Part shown: in pieces, positions 32,998 through 43,075 of the stretch
How the letters are laid out: every line of letters starts with the position of its first letter
How positions within the stretch are numbered: position 1 is the stretch's first letter
Origin: Telopea speciosissima
Taxonomy: Eukaryota; Streptophyta; Magnoliopsida; Proteales; Proteaceae
DNA length: 64,000 nt
Reading direction: 5' to 3'
Assembly (NCBI RefSeq): GCF_018873765.1
Contig: NW_025317348.1
Coordinates: 762,127 to 826,126, forward strand
The notes under the pieces: generated by a model
Database searches by the model: none
Told to the model about the DNA's origin: nothing
Seen by the model: only the letters and a program-made list of their open reading frames with translations
Program-made: the position numbers and the translations under genes

Positions 32998-33662
32998 GCG
33001 TCACGAATTGGATGGCAGGCACAATTCTTACTAGTTCTCCGCACTACTTTTCGGCAGTTGAAGACGATCATGCCTTTTTAATGAAAAACTGGCTGGCTCT
33101 GGCTACCTTGCGGAGCAAACAAAAGATCCCCAAATCACACTGCCTGTATGCACGAACAAACTTTGCACAACCAGCTTACGTAGAAAAGATTCCATATTCT
33201 ATGCCAATAGACTCGTGACATCCATGTACTGAGTCGTCAAATGAGCCACGTTAAGAAAGCCCAAGCTTATACGCATTGGCCCACAGGGTGCCCCAATAGG
33301 GCCCGAATGAAAGACCCAAGCCTACATGAACCATCAAAGAAAGTCCTAAAAATGAAGACTTGGGCCTACGCAAAAGCGCCTCGATGAAAGCCCACAGAAG
33401 GGCCAAAGCACAACAAGCCTACCCATCATCAAAGCAAGCCCAAGCCCAGGGGCAATCAAGCCTTGGAAACTAGTGAAAATAGAACTCAAAAGCAACTAGG
33501 CAATCCAACTTCCATTGACTTCCCTGCCTACGAACTACTACTGTGACTTGAACTCCTAGCTTGCTGGCTAATGAATGAATTAAGGGTGAGAGGGAGGTTC
33601 ATCGATTTCTTTCTTATTCTTCGTATAAGATTCAGTTTGTGTATCGGGAGTACTTATAGTCT

Positions 33663-33752
33663 GGTAGCGAAGCTTGCTTATTATCTTACACGGTAGCGAA
33701 GCTTGCTTACTCTATCTGATAAGGTAGTTGACTCGCTTACTCTATCTGATAA
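33663..33752. repeat. Three imperfect tandem units of about 30 bp
   Basis: GGTAGCGAAGCTTGCTTATT at 33663, GGTAGCGAAGCTTGCTTACT at 33692 and GGTAGTTGACTCGCTTACTC at 33723. The last two share CTCTATCTGATAA at their ends. Possibly slippage-born. Confidence 0.7.
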
Positions 33753-33824
33753 GGTGAGCAACGCGAATGACAGAATTCTTATTATCATAAGTGATGTTCT
33801 CTTTGTAAATTCATAAACAAATAT

Positions 33825-33833
33825 CATAAGAGA
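33825..33833 (+). promoter_or_regulatory. Candidate mitochondrial promoter (CATAAGAGA nonamer)
   Basis: CATAAGAGA matches the CRTAAGAGA consensus of dicot mitochondrial promoters and follows an AT-rich box (AAATTCATAAACAAATAT). A weaker CATAAGTGA lies 40 bases upstream at 33785. Downstream I find only a LINE fragment and a plastid insert with trnS, so it may be silent or may transcribe trnS(GGA). Confidence 0.35.
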
Positions 33834-34064
33834 AGAAAACATGAATTGAAGCTTGATTCATTCATGCTCTTCATTCAAGTAAGATAGTTGATCGAGAAAG
33901 CTCCGCCCAGTAGTGCCTAGCCAAGAGTAGACCTATAATAGTCTCGCGAAGCCGGTCCCCGGATGCCTAAGATCCTTGATTACTTTAAGAGCAGAAAAGA
34001 AGAAAGCTTCAACTCAATCTTCTCTTTCTTTTAGTCCGGGAGGAAAAAGACTCAAATCCATGCA

Positions 34065-34430
34065 ACCATCGCCTTTCTTCCTATCGTTGTATCGTGGGAA
34101 ATTTGGCTCGAGAAAAACAAAAGAAGGTTTGAAGATTCTTTCTCTAGTTCTGAGCATATCAAAAATAAAGTGGTGAATTGGCTGAGAGACTTAACTTTTC
34201 TATTAAATGTTAACTCCCCGGGTTCATACATGGATTCCTTATCCCTAAAGTAGCTTAATATTGATCCTATCTGTGTTCGTTCTAAGAAGTCTCACAAAAA
34301 GTATTACCCCTCCTATGTTGAGTAATGGGCTGGTGAGTTCAAACTTCACGTTGATGGGGCGTCGAGAGGAAATCCTGGTCTTAGCGAAGGAGCAGGCTAC
34401 CGGGTGAACCAATAAGGGCTCGGGTCTTAA
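34065..34430 (+). mobile_element. LINE (non-LTR retrotransposon) fragment, C-terminal zinc-finger/RNase H side
   Basis: Plus-strand segments read VSWEIWLEKNKRRFE followed by SSSEHIKNKVVNWL near 34090-34180, the typical stretch before the plant LINE RNase H domain. KLHVDGASRGNPGLSEGAG follows near 34340-34400, the RNase H (RVT_3) start with its catalytic Asp in VDGA. Two stops and at least one frame change separate the blocks, and everything before and after is missing. This is a short decayed nuclear-derived piece. Confidence 0.75.
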
Positions 34431-34499
34431 GGAACTCTTTTCAGGAGGCACTATAGAAGCCTATAGAGGTCCGAGAGGTAGTTCTCCGCTTTCCCATCT

Positions 34500-34971
34500 T
34501 TTATTTCAAAATATTTTTTTGAATGGCAAGACAAAGGCCTTTTCAAATTCCTTGATTCGCCTATGGAGTAAGGAGGCAGAAGATAAAAAATTTTTCCATT
34601 TATCCGCGATCTAGGCATAGGTAGCAATCCATTCTATAATTATTTTCATTGTCTCTTGTGGGATCGTTTTCCCACAAACAAAGGAATTGTACAGTACGAA
34701 ATAGCATAAAAACAGACTCATTAAAAAAAAATTTATAAATATAAAAATATATTTATATATATAAAGAAAGGTATACCTTTCTCAATCATATCTTTTACAG
34801 TTTTTCACAAGAACAAAATTTTGATCTTTATCCCGGAGCCTCGAAGGAAAGCTCTTTCTTTGATGAAAAACTTTCTTTTTTTATAGGTCGAATTGATTGG
34901 TTGTACCTATCCAATAATCTAATATGAATGACTCGCTATTCACTCAGTTTCCGGGTCATAATAATTCTGTA
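34500..34971. other. Left part of plastid insert (spacer next to trnS)
   Basis: AT-rich sequence continuing directly into plastid trnS(GGA). In plastid genomes the ycf3-trnS spacer lies here. No ycf3 coding part was recognised, so the left edge near 34500 is approximate. Confidence 0.5.
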
Positions 34972-35058
34972 GGGGAGATGGCCGAGTGGTTCAAGGCGTA
35001 GCATTGGAACTGCTATGTAGGCTTTTGTTTACCGAGGGTTCGAATCCCTCTCTTTCCG
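34972..35058 (+). tRNA. trnS-GGA: tRNA-Ser (GGA), plastid type
   Basis: An 87-base class II tRNA begins GGGGAGATGGCCGAGTGG and ends AATCCCTCTCTTTCCG. The anticodon loop CATTGGAACTG gives GGA, the long variable arm is GTAGGCTTTTGTTTAC and the T arm is GAGGG-TTCGAAT-CCCTC. It differs from the usual plastid gene at the third base (G for A, still pairing G-U) and in the D loop (TTCAAGG for TTGAAGG). Plastid-derived trnS(GGA) is commonly kept and used in angiosperm mitochondria, so it may be functional. It stands next to plastid rps4 as in the plastid genome. Confidence 0.93.
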
Positions 35059-35363
35059 CGCCTTCACCTAATTCACCAATGTTACTGACTGAAATGTATC
35101 AAATCAAATAACAATGGATACCATTATTTCAACGGTTAGACTTCTTTGATATGGATTCTCTATTCCTAATTGCCGTGGTACGGAAAATACGGGAAAGAGT
35201 GGACAAGGAATGAAAATTCCCCTGTCGATTCATGACACATGAATCGGATAAAAATCCTGGGTAAACTACTTACCTTAGGTCAATTTATTTCGGTGAAAGG
35301 AAAAGGAGGGCCAAATTTCTCGAACCCTTAATTTTTTTGTTATTTTATTTATTTTAGTTAGTT

Positions 35364-35835
35364 TTAAGTCTGACGGGAATAATATTCTACGACTAGCAAT
35401 TCATTTATTTTCAAACCGACCGATTTACTATCTATTATTTTTTTGACAAATCCTTTATATTGGAATGGGTGAAGAGTAAAATGTTTTGGCAATTCCTCAT
35501 GGGGGGATGAATCAACATAATTTTGAATCAGAGCTTTGGATTTTTGTTCATTCTTCGCCGTAATAATATCGCGGGGTTTGCAGCGATAACTTGGTATATC
35601 TACTATACGGCCATTAACTAAAATATGTCTATGGTTAACTAATTGGCGGGCTCCAGAGATAGTCGAAGCCATACCCAATCGAAAAAGGGGATGTTATCCA
35701 AACGCATTTCAAGTAGTTGTAGTAAAACCCGACCCGTTGACCCTTTGGCTTTTCCGGCAATACGAACATATTTAAGTAATTGTCGTTCTGTAATACCATA
35801 ATGAAACCGCAATTTTTGTTTTTCTTCTTATTGAT
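35364..35835 (-). pseudogene. rps4: Plastid-type rps4 remnant
   Basis: The minus strand encodes the C-terminal two thirds of plastid ribosomal protein S4. [20 protein letters not shown] near 35830, [20 protein letters not shown], then after a one-base frame change near 35680, [40 protein letters not shown] and the end VVEYYSRQT with stop at 35366. The N-terminal part is missing. It is distinct from the native mitochondrial rps4 at 11830. Co-transferred with trnS(GGA), spacer included. Confidence 0.92.
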
Positions 35836-36455
35836 AGTCCCACCCTTTCTTTGAACCTTGTCAATGATCGAACTTAAAGATATGAACTGAGTGCCATTTG
35901 ATGAGTCACTGAGAACAAGGGAGAGGGATATGGAAAGGATGAAGTAATGAAAGAGGAAGTCATTGCTAGTAGTAACGACTTATAATGGGGGAATAAAAAA
36001 AAGCTAACCGCCACCGAAAAAGGTCAAAACGATATGGAGAGGCTTCCGGGGCGATTGAGTGAAGGAAGCGATGTGCCGACAATGATGTGATGTGGGGTCA
36101 AAGCATGATAGGTGCTCTTTTTTGGGGAAGAGGGACGGTTCAGACTACCAACTAGTGGTTCGAATGGAAGACTTAAGAAAGTCAGGCTTGAGAGACTTTC
36201 AACATCAGAGGAGGCTGGGGTCAAAGGGATCTATCCCGATTCTTGAACAAGAACACATGCAGCTCCTTCTCTGCAACAATTGGCACTCTTTTAAATGTGC
36301 ACTATGAAAAACAAGTCGGATGGTTCCTGCTGCACGAGATTCGGTGGAAGTAGGGATTTAAGCACAATTGTGATCCTTTCTTTTTTTTTGTATAGGGGCG
36401 TAGCGAGAGAGAGAGATAGATAAACTATACAGCTAGGGGGAGAAGACAGCTTGGG
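35836..36455. other. Spacer, no recognised gene
   Basis: Begins at the right edge of the plastid insert. A minus-strand 66-codon frame at 36024-36224 is Ser/Leu-rich with no match. A GAGAGAGAGAGATAGATAA simple repeat lies near 36405. Confidence 0.4.
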
Positions 36456-36498
36456 GGAGAGAGGGTTCAATACCCGATTTGAGAACCTGGTAACCTAG
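36455..36498. repeat. Dispersed direct repeat, copy 2
   Basis: Shares about 40 bases with 23814-23862, including GGTTCAATACCCGATTTGAG and AACCTGGT. Confidence 0.7.
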
Positions 36499-36539
36499 CA
36501 TCCTCACCCATTGAACCATAGTACGACGCTTCCCTTCGC

Positions 36540-37780
36540 TCGCGTCCGAACTCGTTGGATCGATATCCAGTTCCACCAGCGGCAGAGACAGTTGGATAGG
36601 TACCCCCAGCAGTTGCTTCAGCTGCTTACCTTGAACCAATTGGAAGAGCACAACAGATATTTTAGGTATAGACTAAGGCAGATCAAATTGGATTTAACCG
36701 GACCGGCCAGCATATGAGTAAGCATCAGTAGTTTCAGTTGATGACCCTGAGGCGAGGCTCTGCTAAGACAAGCTCTTAACAGACCCTTACCGATCCGTAA
36801 CTAGTTGATTGGAAGCTGTTGGTAATGACTCTGTCGCTAGTGATGGTGCAGTTTTCACCCCTGCTAAGAGGTAAACAGGAGGGCCGGGGGGATTAAATAT
36901 GGATATGGTGGCGGAGATGCTGCTTTCTTCACCGCTGTTCCGGCATAAGCTGATGTTCCCACAATTGGTACTGCTTTCTCCTTCCCCCCGGAAAAGCAAT
37001 TAAATAACCTTTTCAAGCTATCAAACCGAAGTAGAGGCGTATAGATACCGATATGCAACTGGAATACCTTAAATGGGGTATCAATATGGGCAAGGTGCTT
37101 CTTTTTCGACTCGGTGGACCAAATCTCTCACCGGAGATGGTTCAACTACAACCCGGTCGTTCTGGGTCATCAAGGGTAGTTTCAACGCCATTTTCAATTG
37201 GTGGGACGAGATCAACATCTGTGATTGGCTCTGCTCCCCGATTTGGATCTGCTGTTGGAACCAAGTGAATCGCTTTTTTGGTTTAAATGCTGCTAGCCCC
37301 AATGCTGCTCGCTTTTATTCCGGTGGATCAATGGGTTGCCGCACCGGCCTCAGATCTCGACCCGGGTGAGAAACTGCCAACTATGTATGCCTTTGTGGGT
37401 GATGCTCATGATCCTACAGCTCGTATAGTATAGAAAGAGTGTCAATAGCAGAGGCTGGTAGCATAAAGGTCCAACCAATGAATGCTCTTTTTTTTTCCTC
37501 TTCTCCATAGGGGAATCGATGAGAGATGCGAACAAAGGCTGCGTAGGCACGAGTATCAAAGCTTCAGTCCCAGCGTAAACGCCCCTTATGGTTTCGATAC
37601 TAGTACCAGCAGCTTTCCCACCACCACCTCGCCCAAAATCTATTCCGGTGCCAGTCGAAGAACCACCGGGCCGATTATTGACCCAGTGACCAGGGTAGAG
37701 CTAGTTGGAGAGACATTACCTAGCCTTTGTTTTTTCCGCATCAGTGGTTGTCCCGCCACCGGAAGCAGAGGAAGCTAACC
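36540..37780 (+). other. Second degenerate Pro/Val/Ala/Gly-rich coding-like tract
   Basis: Plus-strand frames spell low-complexity phrases such as PVPPAAETVG then VPPAVASAAYLEP near 36570, STPFSIGGTRSTSVIGSAPR near 37180, and VPAAFPPPPRPKSIPVPVEE near 37600. They have stops and frame shifts in between. The flavour resembles 8060-9695. I assign no function. They may be relics of the same low-complexity source. Confidence 0.4.
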
Positions 37781-37877
37781 GAGTTGACTAAGAATCAGTC
37801 GTTTACCTCGACTTTGAACCATTAAATATTCCTGTCTACCCCTATGAGGTAAAGCCAGGAGCAGTAAGTTCACCCCA

Positions 37878-37920
37878 AAAAAAGCTGAAAAACGGATGCG
37901 CGCGCTAGCCGTTGCTTGTT
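37878..37920. repeat. Short R-family copy
   Basis: GCTGAAAAACGGATGCGCGC followed by GCTAGCCGTTGCTTGTTAGG, modules also seen at 18585 and 18795. Confidence 0.65.
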
Positions 37921-40900
37921 AGGGGCGAGCAACTGGCCTTCCTTCGGGTGTGGTTTTGAGGCCAGAGAGCAGATGCATTGGCAAAAGTACGTGTAGAAGC
38001 TGAAACTGCTTATCCGGGTGCGGCTTTCTAGCCTGATGGCTATTTCAGGTTAGGATTGTAAATCTATCTAAATAACTTTTTACTTCTAATTTATCACACG
38101 GTATCTCCGCTACTAAAAGTTCCGGTATAGCGGCGTGTCGCCTCAGGTATAGCAAGACAGGGCATATTACAAAAAGGTCTGAAAATGGTTGCACACCTGG
38201 GTCAGAGCAGGCTGGTAGCCCAACCGCGCGAATTCCCTTGATAGTCGTTCGTAGCTTTGCTGTCATAGACGTCCGATCGCTGCCCGCCGTCCGAGAGCCT
38301 CGTTCTTGAGGCGTGGTGCGGTAGGTCTGGGCAGAAATATACTATCTTCTCTCTTTCCTTCCGTCCCTGGCCTAAGCGCTAAGTAGTGGAGCTCCGGCTA
38401 CCCCGCTGCCTAGCTAATGTCGCTTCCTGAGGGTCTGATAATTTTGTATATCATAGGTCTTACATAGAACAGTTTCCTGGCATGCTGGAATACCTCCGAC
38501 CTTATCCTCAGGACCTGCTTTGCGATGTATGCCGCGAACCCCTGGCAAACGAGGCCCTTGTTCTGAAAGGAACCTGTCTAAAGACCCCGTAAGCACAGCG
38601 GAACCCGAGATCAGCAGTTAGCGTCTCGACGGAGAGATGCTCTCTGGCAAGTAGGGAGCCGAGCCTCCCGGGTGTTCGAGCTGATCTACGAGCACCCTTG
38701 CGTCTCTCTCACATTATAGCTTGGTTACGAACCGACTCTGAAGCCAGCCAACTCGGAACAATACATCTTGAGCAGTAACGACATTTATACTTCTGGGCCA
38801 GTTATGACAGTGGTTCCTCTTGTCATTCTATCCAACCTGTCACCAAGCTAACAAACTTTCTATGCCCATGGGAACAACCTCAACCAGCTGGCTTCTGGGT
38901 GAAGCTCCCCAATCATTGCCTTCTTGTCTTTGAGAGCCGGAGGAGGGGTATTCATGTTAGTGTTAGTTAAGTGCCCGCGTCCTCTGTTTTATTGCTGGAA
39001 GTGTAGTTCCCAACGCACGCCTAAAGACGTATAAGCAAGCCAGTCACCGGCAATAAAGACGACTTATCCAGAAATGCTACTCAAACGTGCAATGATCAAT
39101 GGGACAAGGACCGTTCTACAGGAAATTCATCACTTCTAAGCTCTTCAGTGCCTTCTTGTGGATGCGCGGCAGCTACCATTGTCAATAAGCCTTTACACAT
39201 CTCCAGGAGACGACATGCGTTCACTGATTACTATACGATGTCATTCAACGCGCTCAACTTCGTCTTCTAGTTTCAGTTCTTTTTTTCGTGTAGGAGCGCT
39301 CTCTTCCCTCTGTCTAGGAAAGGTTAAAAAGAAAAGCCTGATTGAGGGTGTTTAGAGCTTTCTTGATCTTGTTGAACTAAGGGTTTGACTTAGTAGGCTG
39401 AGTGCGCCCTATCGGGCGCCTTGTCTTAGGACAATTTCATTGCCTTCTTTCAAGTTAAGGCGGAAGAGCCCACCGCCCACCACCTTCACGCCCTGCCCCC
39501 GATCGAGTACTTCGCCCGGTAGGCGGCTAGGGAAAGAAAGATAGATAACAACTATCTTCTGTTACGCTATTCTGAACGCAAGGCAAGCGGACTAGCAAGC
39601 TCTTCCCAGTCCCGTTCTTTTTCTTTCTTCAATAGGGAAAGGCCCGACTTAGAGGCTATCATCCGTCAACCTTTGTCCAAGCAACTTGCTTTGATCAGAA
39701 GCTTAGTCTGGATCGAAAATACACTTCCACTTAGTTTTTTCTTGGCCTTCCGCACTCTCTAGCTGTGATTACGACGGCAACTATCGAATCTTGGATCTGA
39801 CTGGGAACCATTTCAATTTGAGAACCATGGTCCGTGAGATTACCTCATCCTAGCGCCTTGTGGAACTCCCGTTAGGGGAATAGCCCCGCCTAGAATGAGG
39901 CGACCTTCGAAGAAAGACGAGATCCAATCGAGAGCTGAGAATCCCCCCAACATCCGTATTACCAATCCTCCGAGGGGACATTTTAGGAATCGCACTTGAA
40001 TCGAAAAGACTTTCGTCATCTTATTGTCACCTCTTATCCCATTGAGCCTGGAGCTCCAACCCCGGCAAACTCAGAATCTTGACTGAGCAGAATCTTGACC
40101 CTTTCTTGGAACTTGATCAGACTTCCTTGAAAGATGGGGCGCCATACCCATTTTCTTCCTATTGGCCTCTCGACCGGCGGACTGGTCCCATCCTTAGCCC
40201 GTAATCGCATTTCGAAGAATCGGGGAACTTCTTTAAAAAATCATCTTTATAGATAGACTCAATCTACCCCAACCACCACATTCAGAATAGACCCAGCTAT
40301 CCCCAACACTCCACACTGGCAGAGACCCCGGATTTGGAATCATGGCTTGAATCCAGCCTACGAGCGGGAACTCATTCTGGTGGTACTCACATGATTTGCA
40401 CCGCGATAGACGCTTTCCGTCGATAGAATAGACTCAGACCGGGCTAGTCTCGAAACCATTAGCATTCCATACTTGAGGCAGGCAAGAGCAACCAGCAGGA
40501 TCGTCTTTCTCTTTCGATAGAGTTGCTGTAGACGAGAGCTTCAACTAATGGCATATATAAAGGTGTCTGGTAATGGCATCTGGTAATGGCATATAGAAAG
40601 GTGTCTTCTTTGCCGCTCTTAAGTGAGAGGTCGGATTAATTTAGTCTCCCCGGGCCGAAAATCACTAAAGTCCGTTTTCTTACGGGAATCGAGATATTTC
40701 ATTGAAAAATTTAGTAAACCCGGGCCACAAATCAGTTGAATTACTTAATTGAAGCAAGCAATTAGGCCTCCCTTTCCTGTAAGCAACAGTCTCTCCCTAC
40801 TTGTTCTCTTCAACTTCGTAATGGATCTGATACCGACTTCGTCTCCTAGTAGGCACGGATCCTCGCCTTCTCAATTACGCTCACTTGAAGATAACAAAAG

Positions 40901-42600
40901 AGATACTGATCTAAAATACGCAATAGAAGTGGGGTAGACTTGCTTCATTGCGTATGCTCGCGAGATGGATTCGAACCAACAAGACCACTGAAGGCCCTAC
41001 TTCCCAAAAAAGTAGCATCGCGAGTCCCTAGTCAAGCTACCAGCGGGGGATCGGCTCGCAGGCTTCACTTACCTCTCAGAGCCCCCGAGAAAGGCTTTCA
41101 AAAAAGATCTGTCTATCCAGAAGTCATTTGACCCAAACGTCCGAATAATGTGCCAGGATGAGTGCTGATCTTCTAAGATGAGTTCCGCGGAGTAAGAAAG
41201 ATCATGATCCCAAAAAGAGTAAGGCGGTTCCCAGGCGAGGGGGAGTCCAGAGCCCTGTACCTGCTATGGCTTTCAGAAGGGAATCCTTTTGGTGACTTTA
41301 AGGTCGAACGAAAGCAAAGATTCGGGAAAGAACGTCCGGGAGTCTGAAAAGAAGGTGGAACAGAGGAGCGCGAAGAAGGCCTGGGAAGCTTTTTGCATCA
41401 AGGACCACACGCGGAGCATCCATGAAGAGAAAGATTCAGCCGTGCTCCTACAGGCCGTCATCCTTAAAGCGAAAGGGACTTTTGGGGGGCTTAAACCATG
41501 TCTCCCGAGAGAACTCAGTACATATGGCACGAGAAGGACTTTTATGATATGACACAGGTCGAGGTCGAAATGGGGTGTATGTATTTCCCTCCTCACCGTC
41601 TATGTATTGCCCTCCTCACCGTAAGCTGCCTTGTCCCCCCTCAACTATAAAAAAGATAAACATACCATGGACTCTGGCCGGCTGGCCTTCGTCCCCGCGC
41701 AATTCAGCTCTGCTGTAGCGGTAAGGAACCACCACGTCATTCTGGCTCTGAGGCGGAATTGGCATCGTGCTGCCAGAGGAAAGCGAATGTACGAGAGTAG
41801 CTTCCAACCCCTGCTTAGAAAGCGAAAGGAAAGGAAAGAGAAGGGCATATAGAGGAAGGGAATGAGATGAAAGTACGGAAATACGGACATGAGCCCGCAC
41901 AAACAAGCTCTCAGGCAGAATTGGAAATAGGCCCACCCTTGAAAACGAACTGTTCGGAAGAACAGATAGAAGAAAGCCGATCAACAGGAGCTCGTATAGA
42001 GCCCGACCTCTGGTCGCCTCGCTTAGTCTTTGAATAGAGCCGCAAACCAGATGTTGCTGTGCCGGAATGATCCTGCCGTGCCGCTATTACCCTCCACGAA
42101 GAGAGTAGATGTGAATGAAAACCGAAAGAAAGGTAATGGGATACTCCATCGCTACAGATTACCGACGCCTGCCAAAGGACGAATGGACTGAAGCTCCACC
42201 CCTACATACCTCAGAAACGTCTGAATGAAGCCTCTACGCCAGCTTTGCTGCCGGGCCCTGATTGCCGACAAAAGATCCAGAGAAAAAGGATAAAGCTACG
42301 GGAATGCAAATTATCTATCAGGCGGTACGGGAACCATGTTATCCAACAGATTAAAGGCATCATAGAGGTTGACGGAGTCTAAGCAACTTCTCCGCTACCA
42401 TATCGCCCAACATCCCTTATAGTTCCGAATCGGGATCGAAGAGCAAAGGCGGGTGCAGTTGATTTTGAACCAATTGATCCACCCCCCCTTTTCGTAATAA
42501 TTAAGGGCCGAGAGCTGGGGTGAGGGTAGTAGAGTCAAAGCCCGCCGCGGCATCCTTTCCGTTTCGATAGCCAGGATCAGATCCTGCATTGCCAGTTCTA
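37921..42600. other. Long spacer, no recognised gene
   Basis: Unassigned frames include 38045-38266 and 38414-38596 (minus), 41289-41552 (plus, Lys/Glu-rich, 87 codons) and 41616-41984 (minus, 122 codons, Leu/Ser-rich). A GAGCTGATCTACGAGCACCC module sits at 38679. A TCTGGTAATGGCATATAGAAAG-type 22-base step occurs three times near 40548-40600. No domain, tRNA or intron was recognised. Confidence 0.4.
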
Positions 42601-43075
42601 TTGGTATAGATGAGGATATCCATCCCTTTCTATTTCTGTGGATAGGGCGTTCAAGAAACTATCCCTTTCCATGATGGGCTTAGCCTTTGAATAAACGTCT
42701 AGTCGGTGACGATGGTATACACCTCCTCGGGTTGTGTTAGCCTCTAAACATAGACGGGTAAGTAAGTAACTATCCCTTGATCTAGATGAGCCCTTGTATA
42801 GAGGAGCGTTTGTATTTGTCTAGATGAGCCTTTCTATGGAGTAGCCTTTCCATGGGTTCCTATTCAATATCCATGCTTTTGAATATCTGTATCTTGGGCT
42901 CCAGATTAGCCTATCTATCCCTCTCTATACCTATGGCCTTTCTCTAGATCAGCCTATCTATCGAATATGGATGTCTTTCCATAGAGGAACGTATCTATTG
43001 CCTTTCTATAGAGGAGCGTATCTATTCGAATCTATTGGATAGGGCGTTCAAGAAAGTATCCCTCTGTATAGAGGC
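42601..43075. repeat. Degenerate tandem tract with a 27 bp direct repeat at its ends
   Basis: Drifting units such as CTATAGAGGAGCGTATCTATT, TCTAGATGAGCC and TTTCTATGGA fill the stretch. GGATAGGGCGTTCAAGAAA + [C/G]TATCCCT occurs at 42640-42666 and 43037-43063, enclosing the tract. Confidence 0.65.

Larger units (their letters stand above)
33000..34060. other. Spacer with nuclear-like stretch and short repeats
   Basis: 33235-33480 is rich in AAGCCCAAGC, GGGCC and AAAGCCCA words, a texture common in plant nuclear transposon ends, but shows no domain or terminal repeat. 33660-33760 holds short tandem units. A candidate promoter lies at 33825. No gene seen. Confidence 0.4.

Noticed and set aside
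33235-33480. AAGCCCAAGC/GGGCC-rich stretch considered as an LTR
   Set aside because: No paired copy, no TG...CA ends, no primer-binding site seen.
38045-38640. Minus-strand frames considered as a mitovirus RNA polymerase fossil
   Set aside because: No polymerase motifs found; similarity was only in general composition.
40940-41135. A tRNA-like 3' half on the minus strand (GGTTCGAATCCATCTCGCG)
   Set aside because: No matching 5' acceptor, D arm or anticodon arm could be placed; the T stem has a mismatch.
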